Shown here in pieces: positions 26,401 through 35,205 of a stretch of DNA of 64,000 bases. This stretch comes from Paenibacillus elgii NBRC 100335 (GTDB lineage Bacteria > Bacillota > Bacilli > Paenibacillales > NBRC-103111): the NCBI RefSeq assembly GCF_004000865.1, contig NZ_BIMB01000003.1, positions 186,001 to 250,000 on the forward strand, read 5' to 3'. The notes under the pieces were generated by a model. That model was given only the letters and a program-made list of their open reading frames with translations, ran no database searches and was not told the origin of the DNA. Every line of letters starts with the position of its first letter. The stretch's first letter is position 1. The translations under genes were made by a program, and so were the position numbers.

Positions 26401-27888
26401 CACTTCCAAATGCCCAATCATCCGGCGGATGGTGGACGAATCGAACAAATCCGTCGCATACTCAAGGGCCCCCTCTAATCCGCGCTCCGTGGAAGTCAGC
26501 AGGAGCACAATATCGAAGCGGGAAGTGCCGAGCGGAATATGGATCGACGAAGTCCGCAGCCCGGGCAACCGGATCAAGGAAGACGACACTGTCTCGAATA
26601 AGAAAAGCACCTGGAAAAGGGGAGAATGGCTTCTGCTCCGCTCCGGCTGGACTTCCTCCACCAGCTTGTCGAAAGGAAAGTCCTGATGGTCGAACGCTTC
26701 GACCGCAGTGTCGCGCACCCGTTCCAGCAATTCAAGAAAAGTCGGGTCTCCCGATACCTGTGTGCGCATCACCAGTGTGTTCATAAAAGTGCCGATTACT
26801 TTTTCCAGACCGGTGATCCCGCGTGTGGACACCGGAGTGGCCAGCACAATTTCATCCTGCGACGTATATCTTGCCAAGAGCACGTTCACGGCTGTCAATA
26901 CGGTCATGAACGTTGTCACGCCCTGTTGGCGGCTCAAAGCAGTCAGCGCCTCGGCCAGCGAAGCCGGAAAGACGAAAGTTTCCATGTCCCCCTTGAAGCT
27001 CTGCCGGGCCGGACGCGGATGGTCCGTAGGCAGCTCCAGGGGAGGCAGCTGGGCCAGCTTTTGATGCCAGTACGTCCGCTGGGCCTGCAAAGCATCCGTC
27101 TCCACCCAGCGGCGCTGCCAATAAGCGAAATCCGCATATTGAATTTCCAGATCGGACAGCGGCGACGCCTCCCCCGCTGAAAATGCCCCGTACAGCTCCG
27201 AAAGCTCGCTGCCCAGAATGCCCATCGACCATCCGTCGGTTACAAGATGGTGCAGATTTAACGCAAGGATGTACGCTTCGTCCTCCAGCCGGATCAGCTT
27301 CGAACGAATGAGCGGTCCCGATGCGATGTCAAAAGGACGGCGCGCCTCTTGTACGGCCAATTCCAGCGCACGGCGCTCGCGCCGTTCCGCCGGCTCCTCC
27401 CTGAGGTCCGTACGCTCCAATTTCAACAGCATCGATTCCGCAATATGCTGCACCGGCTTCCCGTTCGAAGACGGAAACGTCGCCCGCAGCGCTTCATGCC
27501 GCCGGATGATTTCGTTCAAGCAGCGCTCCAGTATGTCGGCATCCAGCGCCCCTTCGATCCGGACGGTCATCGGCACGTTGTATGAGATATTGGTAGGGTC
27601 CATCTGCTGCATAAACCACAGTCTCTGTTGAGCGAAGGAAAGCGGCATTTCGCCATGACGGGCTATCGGGGCAAGCGGCAGGCCCGACAGCCCGCCGCCG
27701 CCTTTTTCCCCGAGCAGGTAAGCCAGCAGCATATCCTTGTGAGCCTGAAGCTCGGTGCGCAGCTCCGGCGTTAGTGTCCCTTTGGGCGCCCGAAACCGCA
27801 ATTTTCCTTCTTCGGCCCATAGCTCGATACCCCGTTCGCGGAAACGGTCTACTATGTCGCGTATATGGCTTGTATTGGTATCGTTCAT
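20443..27888 (-). CDS. hybrid NRPS-PKS: docking-C-A(Glu-like)-FkbM MT-T-KS-AT-T
   Basis: The protein is about 2481 residues. Residues 5-60 resemble a TubC-type N-terminal docking domain (IRDIVDRFRERGIELWAEEG). Then C (HHLVTDGW near 217), A (YTSGSTGQPRG near 687), an inserted methyltransferase (about 1010-1260) with FDVGANIGMFTLQ and IDLLKINVEKAELAVLQGID, the FkbM family pattern, then A tail, T (GGHSLLLTQ near 1358), KS (TACSTS near 1596), AT (GHSLGEY near 2040; GAFHS, malonyl type), T (GGHSLLIVQ near 2387) and an acidic helical tail. The PKS module has no KR, so a beta-keto unit is expected. The A code reads DTKDLGLVD, close to the surfactin Glu code DAKDLGVVD. The ATG overlaps the previous stop (ATGA) behind GGAGGAAGG. 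Confidence 0.93.
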   Translation of the reverse strand: MNDTNTSHIRDIVDRFRERGIELWAEEGKLRFRAPKGTLTPELRTELQAHKDMLLAYLLGEKGGGGLSGLPLAPIARHGEMPLSFAQQRLWFMQQMDPTNISYNVPMTVRIEGALDADILERCLNEIIRRHEALRATFPSSNGKPVQHIAESMLLKLERTDLREEPAERRERRALELAVQEARRPFDIASGPLIRSKLIRLEDEAYILALNLHHLVTDGWSMGILGSELSELYGAFSAGEASPLSDLEIQYADFAYWQRRWVETDALQAQRTYWHQKLAQLPPLELPTDHPRPARQSFKGDMETFVFPASLAEALTALSRQQGVTTFMTVLTAVNVLLARYTSQDEIVLATPVSTRGITGLEKVIGTFMNTLVMRTQVSGDPTFLELLERVRDTAVEAFDHQDFPFDKLVEEVQPERSRSHSPLFQVLFLFETVSSSLIRLPGLRTSSIHIPLGTSRFDIVLLLTSTERGLEGALEYATDLFDSSTIRRMIGHLEVLLEGIVHNPQAPLSELPLLTPAEHRMLEEWNATGAAWTQERTFPELFEAAAEAHPGRTALVCKNERLTFRELNCRANRLAHRLRKHGVDRGVRVGLCVGRSIEAIVGLIGIVKAGGAYVPIDPSYPEERIHYMLQDASPSVILTDEASAGKMDGSLAVRIYLGAGEASLAEEPEHNPESLARPEDPVYVIYTSGSTGQPRGVVVTHRSLFHLGEALEEAIYRHHPGVGQVVVNGSLSFDTSVKQIIQLLRGRTLHIIPEDIRLDGAAFVAYLREQEIDAFDCTPSQCRLLMQFGLLERQGTRPLLGLIGGEPIEESTWQAMREAKGIEFYNLYGPTECTVDATVCRIRESELPSLGRPLRNVAIYLLDSRQKPVPLGIPGEIWIGGSGVSEGYLGRPDLTAEKFWPDRFSAQEGARMYRTGDIGKRRADGSFAYLGRTDFQVKIRGFRIEPEEIESVLAGHPDIEQACVMVREDEAGQPALAAYVVPSVQRAPMASGHTRHLLNNGLAVVQLNKNETNFLYRDIFENLAYLRHGISVDEGHVIFDVGANIGMFTLQAHMQAPGVRIFAFEPNPYVRELTILNARLYGAEATIMDCALAAEEGEAEFTFYPKFSFLSGLHTDTEEEKELVRSFIRRNEKPSRELDDAVEAILDDRLKSVQLTVPVRRLSDVIREHRVERIDLLKINVEKAELAVLQGIDAEDWPKIGQVVLELHDVNDRLQWVMELLKRHGFQVIAEKDWSLDVTQNIYYLYATREPKETVVRRWMTPLPPMNAQEVRVYAEQRLPRYMVPSHVVLLDRLPLTPHGKVDRQRLPAPEEVRAQGTAAQQLPQTAVERAVASIWKDLLGTGSVGLDDNFFDIGGHSLLLTQVHARLRSELSADMELLELFEYPTVRLLAQRLTASSKENTEEAENRAEQTVPKAVVDPGGQAVAIIGMSGRFPGASDIESFWTNLANEVESIRRFTPDMLEASGLPRELLTRPEYVPARGTIDGIEWFDAGFFGYSPREAEMLDPQQRLFLECAWEAMEKAGYDPSGGGVPVGVYAGAGISTYLLFGLLPHIDPADPVTGYQALIANDKDHLATRTAYKLNLTGPSLSVQTACSTSLVAVHLACQALSRGECGMAIAGGATITVPHEQGYVYREGGIFSPDGHCRAFDAQAKGTVAGSGVGVVVLKLRDEALRDGDTVHAVIKGSAINNDGGRKVGYTAPSIGGQAEVIRMALDAAGIGAESISYVEAHGTGTPLGDPIELAALTEVFGPSADGPRCGIGSVKTNVGHLDAAAGAASLIKVALSLRNGVLPASLHYTKGNPAVDWANSPFYVVDRARPWNGGSPGQPRRAGVSSFGIGGTNAHVIVEEAPAQRASDAAAAEEVLVLSARTPSALQAMRERLAAHLEAEPSAKLSDVAFTLQQGRKAFGHRWSAVCGSAEQALNALRGEDARAVRTGLADAGERPVVFAFPGQGSQYAGMGTELYTQEPVYRETVDRCAELLMPQLGMDVRDALLGREGFEAERLEETWLTQPALFVAEYALARLWMSVGVKPVAMIGHSLGEYTAACIAGVFSLEEGLELVSGRGRLMHRCEAGAMAAVNANAAELTGQLKGTLEIAAVNAPKMCVVTGASEEVEELMARLQSAGVECRRLRTGGAFHSSRMEPALGELEAALQRIKLSAPQVPYVSNVSGDWITAEQAGSAAYWVSHARHTVRFAENAERVLERYPNAVVIEVGPGQTLTSLMRQSVRWGAEHRGVRTLPPGRTGAGERRQWLESVAELWSGGQSIAWKALHGNRVRNRVELPTYPFERQRYWIEPRLTAFSSGAASGRQALHGAAEEVATAGAVKTESAAEAAEQLYPRPQLATPYKPPENALEERLAGIWQKLLGVEQIGTLDDFFDLGGHSLLIVQMAAEVKQSLGVDIQSPRFFEHPCVAHLASLVEEHQAVAEEKMIENALELEDPADLLERMDSMSDEEIDALLKQMEAEPRKGTSVFDTE
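20983..22900 (-). repeat. KS-AT coding repeat, copy 2 (partner 14463-16380)
   Basis: This is the second copy of the 1.9 kb near-identical direct repeat described at 14463-16380, here in the KS and AT of the C-A-MT-T-KS-AT-T protein. The carrier-side boundary falls at the end of the AT (near the sequence for RYWIEPRLT) and the other inside the KS. Confidence 0.85.
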
Positions 27889-30800
27889 TCCAGCACGCCT
27901 TCCTCCCAATCGTTTTCGTTCCCGTCCTCTTCCAGACGGCTGGTCCGGACTTCCGGCACACCGCCGAGCAGGGAATGCACCAGCACATGCCGGTCTTTCA
28001 ATTTGAACACCCCACGAATGGAAGCAAAATCGATCGTGCCGACCGGATGCAGACCAAGCCCTGCCGCCGCCGCCTCAGACATGAGCAGTTGCCCCATATA
28101 ACCCGCTTCCAGAGTGCATAGACGCTCGGCCTGATCTCCGTACATCGGTCCGATCGCGTCCAGATCGGCGATCAGGAATACCGAGAAGGCCGCCTGCTCG
28201 AATACGGGCTGGTAGACGAACGGGACGTGAATGTCTTTGCTGAACCGGGCTTCCGGCGACAGAAGCAGCAGCCTGTTCTTGGATGGATCGTAATAATACA
28301 CGCCTTCATCCAAGCCTTCTATGCGTTCGCCGTGAACGTACAAGTACGTCTGGACCGCATAAAGCTCGCCAAAGGATGGATGCTGCCGAACGCCTTTACC
28401 GTGCGAATCATCGTGGCGCAGCGCTTGCAGCAATCCCGCCAATCGGCCAAAAGGCATCGGCTCCTGAGCATAATAACGGCACGGCTCCAGCGCAACGAAT
28501 TCGGCCGCTGTTTCTTCGCTAGGGCAGGCCGTCAAGTCGATCGCCGGGGCGTACGGTTCCGAACGCAGCCAGTGGCGGCGCTGTTTGAAACGTTCGCGTT
28601 CTTCGGGATCTACGATCACTTCGTACGAAGCGGCGAAGGATTCCATTGGTGTCCGCTCGGCGGCCGGCCGAGGCAGTTTGCTTGCGTCCGCTGCATGGTT
28701 ATGCATTCGGGCCACATACGATTGCGTCACATCGCCGACCGTCGGACGACGGTAAAATTCATCGAATTTCATTCGCAAGCCGAACGCTTTCTCCAAAGCA
28801 TTGGCCATTCGAACGACATCCATCGAGGTAACGCCGATCGCCAGAAGATTGGTGTCCTCCGCCAAATCGTCGAGTTGCAAGGACGCTTTGACAATCGCCA
28901 TAATTCGTTCTCGATCCGTTACGTTCTCCCCGCGTGCTTCCGTTCCGGAGGTCTGACCGGACATTTCGGGACTAGGCAGCGCCTTGACATCCAGCTTCCC
29001 GTTTGCGGTCATCGGCCACTGCTCCAGAATGAAGACGGCAGCAGGAACCATATAATCCGGAAGCTTGCCGCTCAGAAATGTCCGCAGGTGTTGGCCGTCG
29101 ATCTTATGCAGTTCGCTGGAGTGAAGCAGCACGTAACCTACAACCGCGGCATCGCCGGACGGCCCCCGTTTTACCGCCACAAACGCTTCCTTGACGGCCT
29201 CATGCCCCCGCAGCGCTTGCTCGATCTCGCCAAGCTCGATTCGATAGCCTCGGATTTTGACCTGGGCATCCTCGCGTCCCAGAAACTCAAGATCGCCGCT
29301 TGGCAAATAACGCGCCAGGTCTCCCGTCCGATACAAGCGTTCCCCCGTTGCCGGATGCCGAAGGAAGCTGGAAGCCGTTTTGTCCGCATCGCGCCAATAT
29401 TCGCGAGCTAATCCGACCCCGCCGATGTACAGGTGCCCCGGCACCCAGACGGGACGATGCTCCAGCTTCTCGTCAAGAACATAGAGCCGCTGGTTCGCCA
29501 TCGGACGGCCGTACGGGATGCTTCGCCAAGCCGGATCGACCGTTCCGATGGGATACAGAACCGACCAAATCGAAGCTTCCGTCGCTCCTCCCAGGCTCAC
29601 GATCTCCACGCCCGGCGCGGCGATTGCACGAATTCTTTCCGGCAAACCGACCGGAATCCAGTCACCGCTCAGCATAATCAGCCTCAGGCAATCCGGTAAC
29701 CGCCGCGACGTCGCAGCCGCATAATCGACCAGCAGCCCCAACAAGGCCGGAACCGAGTTCCAGACGGTAACCTGACATTCATGCATCCGCTCCAGCCAAT
29801 GGGCCGGATCTTTCAGACCGCCGACAGACGGATAGACGACAGTACCGCCCGCTTGGAGCAGGCCGGCCAGATCGAATACCGATAAGTCGAAGCTTAACGA
29901 AGAGAGTGCCAACACCCGGTCTTGCGCACCGATCCGTAAGCGGGAACGTAAATCCTCCAGCGTATTTCTGGCGCTTCCGTGCGTAATGGCGACGCCTTTA
30001 GGCATCCCGGTCGATCCGGACGTGTAAATAATGTAGGCCAAATCATCTTCCGAGGCCGCCGTCATCGCCTCAGACTTGGGAGCTTCATCCGCATGAGGCT
30101 TCGGTCCGTCTACACAATATCGTTCTACCCCGTCCGGCCATTGGACGGTGGTATCTACCTTCGATTGCGTAATGGCAAAACGAACTTCTCCGCTCTCCAG
30201 CAGCAGACGGATACGCTCCGCCGGCAGCCCCGGATCGATAGGCAGATAAGGAGCATGTGCGCGCAAAATTCCAAGGACGGCCGCCGCTTGCTCCCACCCT
30301 TTCTCCATCACCACCGCCACGGGACGATTCGGCACTGCCCCACGGCCGATAAGCCAGTCGGCCAGGCTGTCCGCAAGTCGCGCCAGCTCACCGTAGGTCA
30401 GTGTCATCCCCGGGGCCAGCACGGCCGCGTCTTCCGGGTGAAGGGACGCCTGCTCGAAGAACGGCTCGTGAAGCAGGCCGCGGGGCAGTTCCGTCTCTGT
30501 CGCATTGACGCTGCCAATCCGCTCCAGTTGACTCGCGGGCGCCAATGGCCCGACAGGCTCGCTCCACGCCTCCGCCTCATCCGTCAACCGTCTGAGCAGC
30601 GAACAATAGGCTGCAAACATATCGTCGATCATTTCCGGCGGGAACATGTCCTCCGCTACGTCCCAATGGAAGCGCAGCATGCCGGCATCCTCGTATACCT
30701 GATGATCCAGATACACTTGCGGGGTTTGGCTGACCCCGTACACCACTTCGCCCAAGCCCCTCATCACGGAGGCATCCAGGCCATCCGTCTTCGTCAAGGT

Positions 30801-33800
30801 GCTCGTAAAAACTACCGGCATCGCCGCACTGGAGCTGTCGAGATTGGCGCGAGCGTAATCGCGCAGCACTTGAATGCCGCTGTAGGAGCGATGCTCAAGA
30901 TCTTCCCACAGCTGCTGTTGAATGGTCTTCACCCTTGTCCCGAACGCAGCCTGGCCGGAATAGTTCACCTCAAGCAGCGTTAAAGTCGTAAAATCGCCGA
31001 CGATCCGGTTCACATCCGGATGCAAAGGAAGCCGGTTGAACAGCGTTAAATTGATCGTAAATCTCGGTTTTTTGCTCCAGGCGGCCAGCACTTCGCTGAA
31101 GGCTCCCAGCAAAATCGCCGAAGGCGTAACGGCAAAACGTCCGCCATACCCGCAGAGCCTGCGCCAATCTTCCGGGCTAAGGAAGGCTGCCAGACGGCGA
31201 AACCTCGGCGCCTGCAAGGAACCTGCCGAGCGGGCAAGCGGCAGCTCCGGCGCCGGCGGCAGCTCGGGAACCCGGGCCGCCCAATAAGCTTTTGAACGCG
31301 TATACGCTTCGGACTCGAGCACCTGCCGCTCGGCCAGTACGTAGTCGCGGAATGTCAACCCCAGCGGAGGCAGGGTTGCCTGCGGATCGCGCATAAGCTG
31401 ATTGAGCTCCTGAAGCAGAACGTACCAGCTTTGCGCGTCCCCGATTAAAAGATCCACGCTGAAATGCAGGCGGAGTCTCTCGTTGGCAAGAAGCGTCGCA
31501 CTGATATCGAAAAGCGGGTAGCGATCGGCCGGAGCATGGCGATGGGAAAGCTCGCTCCGGATCTCGAGAAGCTCGCGATCCGCCTCTTCCGGAAGCAGAT
31601 GGCGCAAATCCCGGCAGTTGACTTCATAAGGCGGGACTTCCCGAACAATCTGCTGCATGCCGTCGGTGCGGACAATGGCCCGCATCATCGGATGACGGCG
31701 GATCAGCACGTTCAAGGCTTGATTCAAGCGTAAAATGGAAAGTGCCGAGGCATCGATTTCGATATAAAGGTGCGCTCCTACATTGCCCAGTTCAAAGTCT
31801 GCGCTGCGGCCGATCCAATAAGCCTGCTGCACCTCATTGAGCGGGAACGGCTCGTACAAATGCTCCGCATACGGAACAACCGGTTGCCAAGCATCTCCCC
31901 CGGAAGGCTCGGGCGACCCGGAACAAGACTCTGCAGCCGCAGTCGTATCCAGGCAGGCCGACAGCTCGGCAATCGTCGGCGCCGTGATCAACTGGCGCAG
32001 CGCACATTCGACCTTTAAAACCTCCCGAATTTGGGCAACCAGCCGAATGGCCAGCAGAGAGTGTCCGCCCAATTCAAAAAAGCTGTCCTCGATTCCGATC
32101 TCCTCGGTCCCGAGCAGTTCGCTCCAGATGCGGACCAACGTCCGCTCCAGAGCTGTCCGGGGAGCTGTTCGGGGCTTGTCCTTGTCCCATTGCACGGCGT
32201 CGGGCGAAGGCAGAGAGCCGCGATCGGTCTTTCCGTTGCTGAGCAGCGGAATACGCTCCAGCTCGATGAACAAGGAAGGAATCATATACACCGGTAAAGC
32301 TTGCCGGATATGTTCGCGCAGATCGGCAACCGATACCGTTGCACCCGGCTCCCTCACCCAATACGCGATAAGTCTGGAGCTGCCCGACGCATCGGGCTGC
32401 GCGATCAGGACGGCGTCGCGCACGCTCTCATGCTGCCCCAAGACGGCTTCGATCTCTCCCAACTCGATTCGGAAGCCCCGGACCTTCACCTGATAGTCGG
32501 TGCGCCCGAGGAACTCCAGCGCACCGTCCGCCCGGAAGCGTGCCAGATCGCCGGTACGATACAAGCGGGCTCCTGGTGTGTCTGTATACGGATCGGGCAA
32601 AAAACGTTCCTTCGTCAGTTCTTCCCGATTCCAATAACCGCGGGCTACCCCTACTCCGCCGATGTACAGTTCCCCGGTCACCCCGACCGGCACACGATGG
32701 CCTTGGGCATCCAGTACGTACATTTGCATATTGGCAATGGGTCGTCCGATCGGCACTTCCGATTCGCCCTTCGAACATTCCCACCAGCTGGCTTCGACGG
32801 CGGCTTCCGTCGGTCCGTAAAGATTGATCAAGCGGACGCCGAGCCTTTCCATACCATCCTGCGCGATGTCCGGAGCGAGCGCTTCGCCTGTGCAATAGAC
32901 CTGCTTAAGCGAGGCGCAGCGGCTCAAATCCCGTTCTTGCAGGAAAATCCGCAGCATGGATGGCACGAAGTGAGCCACGGTGATCCCATGCTTTGCGATG
33001 AAATCAACCAGGTACGCGCTGTCCGCGTGTCCGCCCGGTCTGGCGATCATCAACCGCGCACCCGTAATTAACGGCCAGAACAATTCCCAGATGGAGACGT
33101 CAAACGTGTACGGCGTTTTTTGGATGACTCGGTCGTCGGACTCCAGCCGGAACGTTTCAAGCATCCAGTGCATTCGGTTGCAAATTCCCCGGTGTTCGTT
33201 CATGACCCCTTTGGGCTTGCCCGTCGAACCGGACGTATAAATGACATAAGCCAAATGCTCCGGCCTCACGCCGGACTCCGGCGGCAGTACGCTTTCCTGC
33301 GAAATCTTGTCCTTCCATTCGGTATCGAGCGCAACGACAGGCACTCCCGTTTCCGGCAGTCCGGTTAACAAATGCGATTGCGTAAGAAGGATAGGCACTT
33401 GCGAGTCTTCCATCATAAAGCGGATGCGATCCGGCGGATAATCCGGGCCGATCGGTACATACGCTCCGCCCGCCTTAAGCGTGCCCAGAATGCCGATAAC
33501 AAGCTCGATCGAACGGTCCAGAAGCAGCCCTACTGTCCGTTCCGGTCCGATTCCTCTCCCTCTCAGATGGTGGGCCAACTGATTGCTTCGCTGCTCCAGC
33601 TCCAGATAGGTCAGCCTCTTGCCTTCAAACTCGAGGGCTACGGCATCCGGCGTGCGGCGAACCTGAGCCTCGAACAGTTCATGAAGCAGCCAAGGACCGT
33701 CATAATCGGACGACGTGGCGTTCCAGGTGCGAAAATGAGTCAGTTCCTCTTCGCTTAGCAGCGGCAGTTCACTTATAGGCAGATCGGCGTTCCATGCAAT

Positions 33801-35189
33801 CGCCGTAAGCAGCGTTTGCCAATGGCCCGACATGCGGGTCACCGTAGATTCGTCGAACAGATCGCTGTTGTACTCGATCTCGAGCTCCATCCCCTCGCCG
33901 CGGGGCGTGATCTGGAAGGTAAGATCGAATTTGGAGGTCCCGCAGTCCACCGGGATTTGCCGTATGGTCAGGTCGGCCAGCTCCAGCGGAGGCATCGGCG
34001 CGTTTTGGAAAAAGAAGGCTACTTGAAAGAACGGATTATGGCTCATATGCCGTTCCGGCTGCAGCTCCTCAACCAATTTTTCAAACGGCACGTCTTGATG
34101 CTCAAAAGCTTCCAGCGCCGTCGTGCGAACCTGATTCAGCAATTCGTTGAAGGAAAGCTCGGGCGAAAGTTCGGCACGCATCACCAGCGTATTCATAAAT
34201 ACGCCGATCAGGCCTTCCATTTCCGAATATTTCCGGTTTGCGACGGGGCAGCCGATCCGGATGGTGCTTTGATTGGAATAGCGGTACAGCAGCGCATGCA
34301 GACCGGCCAGCAGGAGCATAAACAAAGTGGCGTTTCCTCCCCGGGCGGTATCCTCCAGCTTTTGCTGGAGGCCGGTTGGCAGCATCATGCGGTATTTGGC
34401 GCCCCGGTACCGTTGGAACGGCGGCCGGCGGCGGTCGGTGGGAAGCGCAATGGAAGTATTGTCGCGACCCAGCTTGTTTTTCCAGTAAGCCAGCTGCCCC
34501 TGCAGCTCGCCTGCTTCATACTTGTGGCGCTGCCAATGAGCATAATCCGCATACTGGATGGGCAGTTCGGGTAACGGCGATTCATTCCCCTGTTTCAACG
34601 CGTCATAGAGAGCGGCCAGTTCCTTCACGAATACGCCGAGCGACCATCCGTCCGAGACCATATGGTGCATAACCACGACGAAGAGATGCTCTTCCGGGGC
34701 CATTCGCACGACCAGTCCCCGAAGCAAAGGCGCTTCCCCCAGGTGAAACGGACGGCTGGCCTCCTCCTGTACGATCCTCTCGGCTTCCTTGGACTTTTCA
34801 GGCTCCGGCAGTGCGCTGAAATCGATAAACGACAGCCGGAATTCCCCCGTGGATACGAGACGCTGAACCGCTTGGCCTTCTTCTTCGATAAAGGCGGTTC
34901 GAAGCACTTCATGACGGCGGACAATCTCGCTCAAGCTGCGCTCCAGCGCTCGAAGGTCCAACGTACCGGTTAAATGCAGCACTCCCGGAACGTTATAGAA
35001 CGGATTGTCCGGATCAAGCAGCCACATGAACCACAGCCGCTGCTGAGCCAAGGAGAGACCCGTCTCGCCTTCCGTATGATCACGGCGCGGAATGGTGGTC
35101 GTCCCCTTTTTCTTACTGCCGATGCGCTCCAGCACCCGATTCAGCTGCGCTTGCGACAATGCTTTCATCTTCTGTGAGGAATCGTTCAC
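27885..35189 (-). CDS. NRPS: C-A(Ser-like)-T-Cy-A(Cys)-T-Ox, thiazole-forming
   Basis: The protein is about 2434 residues. Order: C (HHMVSDGWS near 177), A1 ([11 protein letters not shown] near 653), T (GGHSLLAIR near 1043), a heterocyclization domain (1100-1540; DLLIGDAQS near 1250 fits DxxxxDxxS), A2 (YTSGSTGMPKG near 1725), T (LLAIGVTSMDVV near 2118), and a C-terminal SagB/nitroreductase-like oxidase (about 2170-2434). The A2 code DLFNMSLIW is of the cysteine type; Cy plus oxidase should give a thiazole. The A1 code DVWHYTLVE resembles serine (DVWHFSLVD in EntF) with three changes. The acidic C-terminus (END-WEEGVLE) may dock to the TubC-like domain of the next protein. I chose GTG 35189 because GGGGGAGAACC precedes it; it lies 16 bases past the previous stop. 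Confidence 0.93.
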   Translation of the reverse strand: MNDSSQKMKALSQAQLNRVLERIGSKKKGTTTIPRRDHTEGETGLSLAQQRLWFMWLLDPDNPFYNVPGVLHLTGTLDLRALERSLSEIVRRHEVLRTAFIEEEGQAVQRLVSTGEFRLSFIDFSALPEPEKSKEAERIVQEEASRPFHLGEAPLLRGLVVRMAPEEHLFVVVMHHMVSDGWSLGVFVKELAALYDALKQGNESPLPELPIQYADYAHWQRHKYEAGELQGQLAYWKNKLGRDNTSIALPTDRRRPPFQRYRGAKYRMMLPTGLQQKLEDTARGGNATLFMLLLAGLHALLYRYSNQSTIRIGCPVANRKYSEMEGLIGVFMNTLVMRAELSPELSFNELLNQVRTTALEAFEHQDVPFEKLVEELQPERHMSHNPFFQVAFFFQNAPMPPLELADLTIRQIPVDCGTSKFDLTFQITPRGEGMELEIEYNSDLFDESTVTRMSGHWQTLLTAIAWNADLPISELPLLSEEELTHFRTWNATSSDYDGPWLLHELFEAQVRRTPDAVALEFEGKRLTYLELEQRSNQLAHHLRGRGIGPERTVGLLLDRSIELVIGILGTLKAGGAYVPIGPDYPPDRIRFMMEDSQVPILLTQSHLLTGLPETGVPVVALDTEWKDKISQESVLPPESGVRPEHLAYVIYTSGSTGKPKGVMNEHRGICNRMHWMLETFRLESDDRVIQKTPYTFDVSIWELFWPLITGARLMIARPGGHADSAYLVDFIAKHGITVAHFVPSMLRIFLQERDLSRCASLKQVYCTGEALAPDIAQDGMERLGVRLINLYGPTEAAVEASWWECSKGESEVPIGRPIANMQMYVLDAQGHRVPVGVTGELYIGGVGVARGYWNREELTKERFLPDPYTDTPGARLYRTGDLARFRADGALEFLGRTDYQVKVRGFRIELGEIEAVLGQHESVRDAVLIAQPDASGSSRLIAYWVREPGATVSVADLREHIRQALPVYMIPSLFIELERIPLLSNGKTDRGSLPSPDAVQWDKDKPRTAPRTALERTLVRIWSELLGTEEIGIEDSFFELGGHSLLAIRLVAQIREVLKVECALRQLITAPTIAELSACLDTTAAAESCSGSPEPSGGDAWQPVVPYAEHLYEPFPLNEVQQAYWIGRSADFELGNVGAHLYIEIDASALSILRLNQALNVLIRRHPMMRAIVRTDGMQQIVREVPPYEVNCRDLRHLLPEEADRELLEIRSELSHRHAPADRYPLFDISATLLANERLRLHFSVDLLIGDAQSWYVLLQELNQLMRDPQATLPPLGLTFRDYVLAERQVLESEAYTRSKAYWAARVPELPPAPELPLARSAGSLQAPRFRRLAAFLSPEDWRRLCGYGGRFAVTPSAILLGAFSEVLAAWSKKPRFTINLTLFNRLPLHPDVNRIVGDFTTLTLLEVNYSGQAAFGTRVKTIQQQLWEDLEHRSYSGIQVLRDYARANLDSSSAAMPVVFTSTLTKTDGLDASVMRGLGEVVYGVSQTPQVYLDHQVYEDAGMLRFHWDVAEDMFPPEMIDDMFAAYCSLLRRLTDEAEAWSEPVGPLAPASQLERIGSVNATETELPRGLLHEPFFEQASLHPEDAAVLAPGMTLTYGELARLADSLADWLIGRGAVPNRPVAVVMEKGWEQAAAVLGILRAHAPYLPIDPGLPAERIRLLLESGEVRFAITQSKVDTTVQWPDGVERYCVDGPKPHADEAPKSEAMTAASEDDLAYIIYTSGSTGMPKGVAITHGSARNTLEDLRSRLRIGAQDRVLALSSLSFDLSVFDLAGLLQAGGTVVYPSVGGLKDPAHWLERMHECQVTVWNSVPALLGLLVDYAAATSRRLPDCLRLIMLSGDWIPVGLPERIRAIAAPGVEIVSLGGATEASIWSVLYPIGTVDPAWRSIPYGRPMANQRLYVLDEKLEHRPVWVPGHLYIGGVGLAREYWRDADKTASSFLRHPATGERLYRTGDLARYLPSGDLEFLGREDAQVKIRGYRIELGEIEQALRGHEAVKEAFVAVKRGPSGDAAVVGYVLLHSSELHKIDGQHLRTFLSGKLPDYMVPAAVFILEQWPMTANGKLDVKALPSPEMSGQTSGTEARGENVTDRERIMAIVKASLQLDDLAEDTNLLAIGVTSMDVVRMANALEKAFGLRMKFDEFYRRPTVGDVTQSYVARMHNHAADASKLPRPAAERTPMESFAASYEVIVDPEERERFKQRRHWLRSEPYAPAIDLTACPSEETAAEFVALEPCRYYAQEPMPFGRLAGLLQALRHDDSHGKGVRQHPSFGELYAVQTYLYVHGERIEGLDEGVYYYDPSKNRLLLLSPEARFSKDIHVPFVYQPVFEQAAFSVFLIADLDAIGPMYGDQAERLCTLEAGYMGQLLMSEAAAAGLGLHPVGTIDFASIRGVFKLKDRHVLVHSLLGGVPEVRTSRLEEDGNENDWEEGVLE

Positions 35190-35205
35190 GGTTCTCCCCC
35201 CCTTG

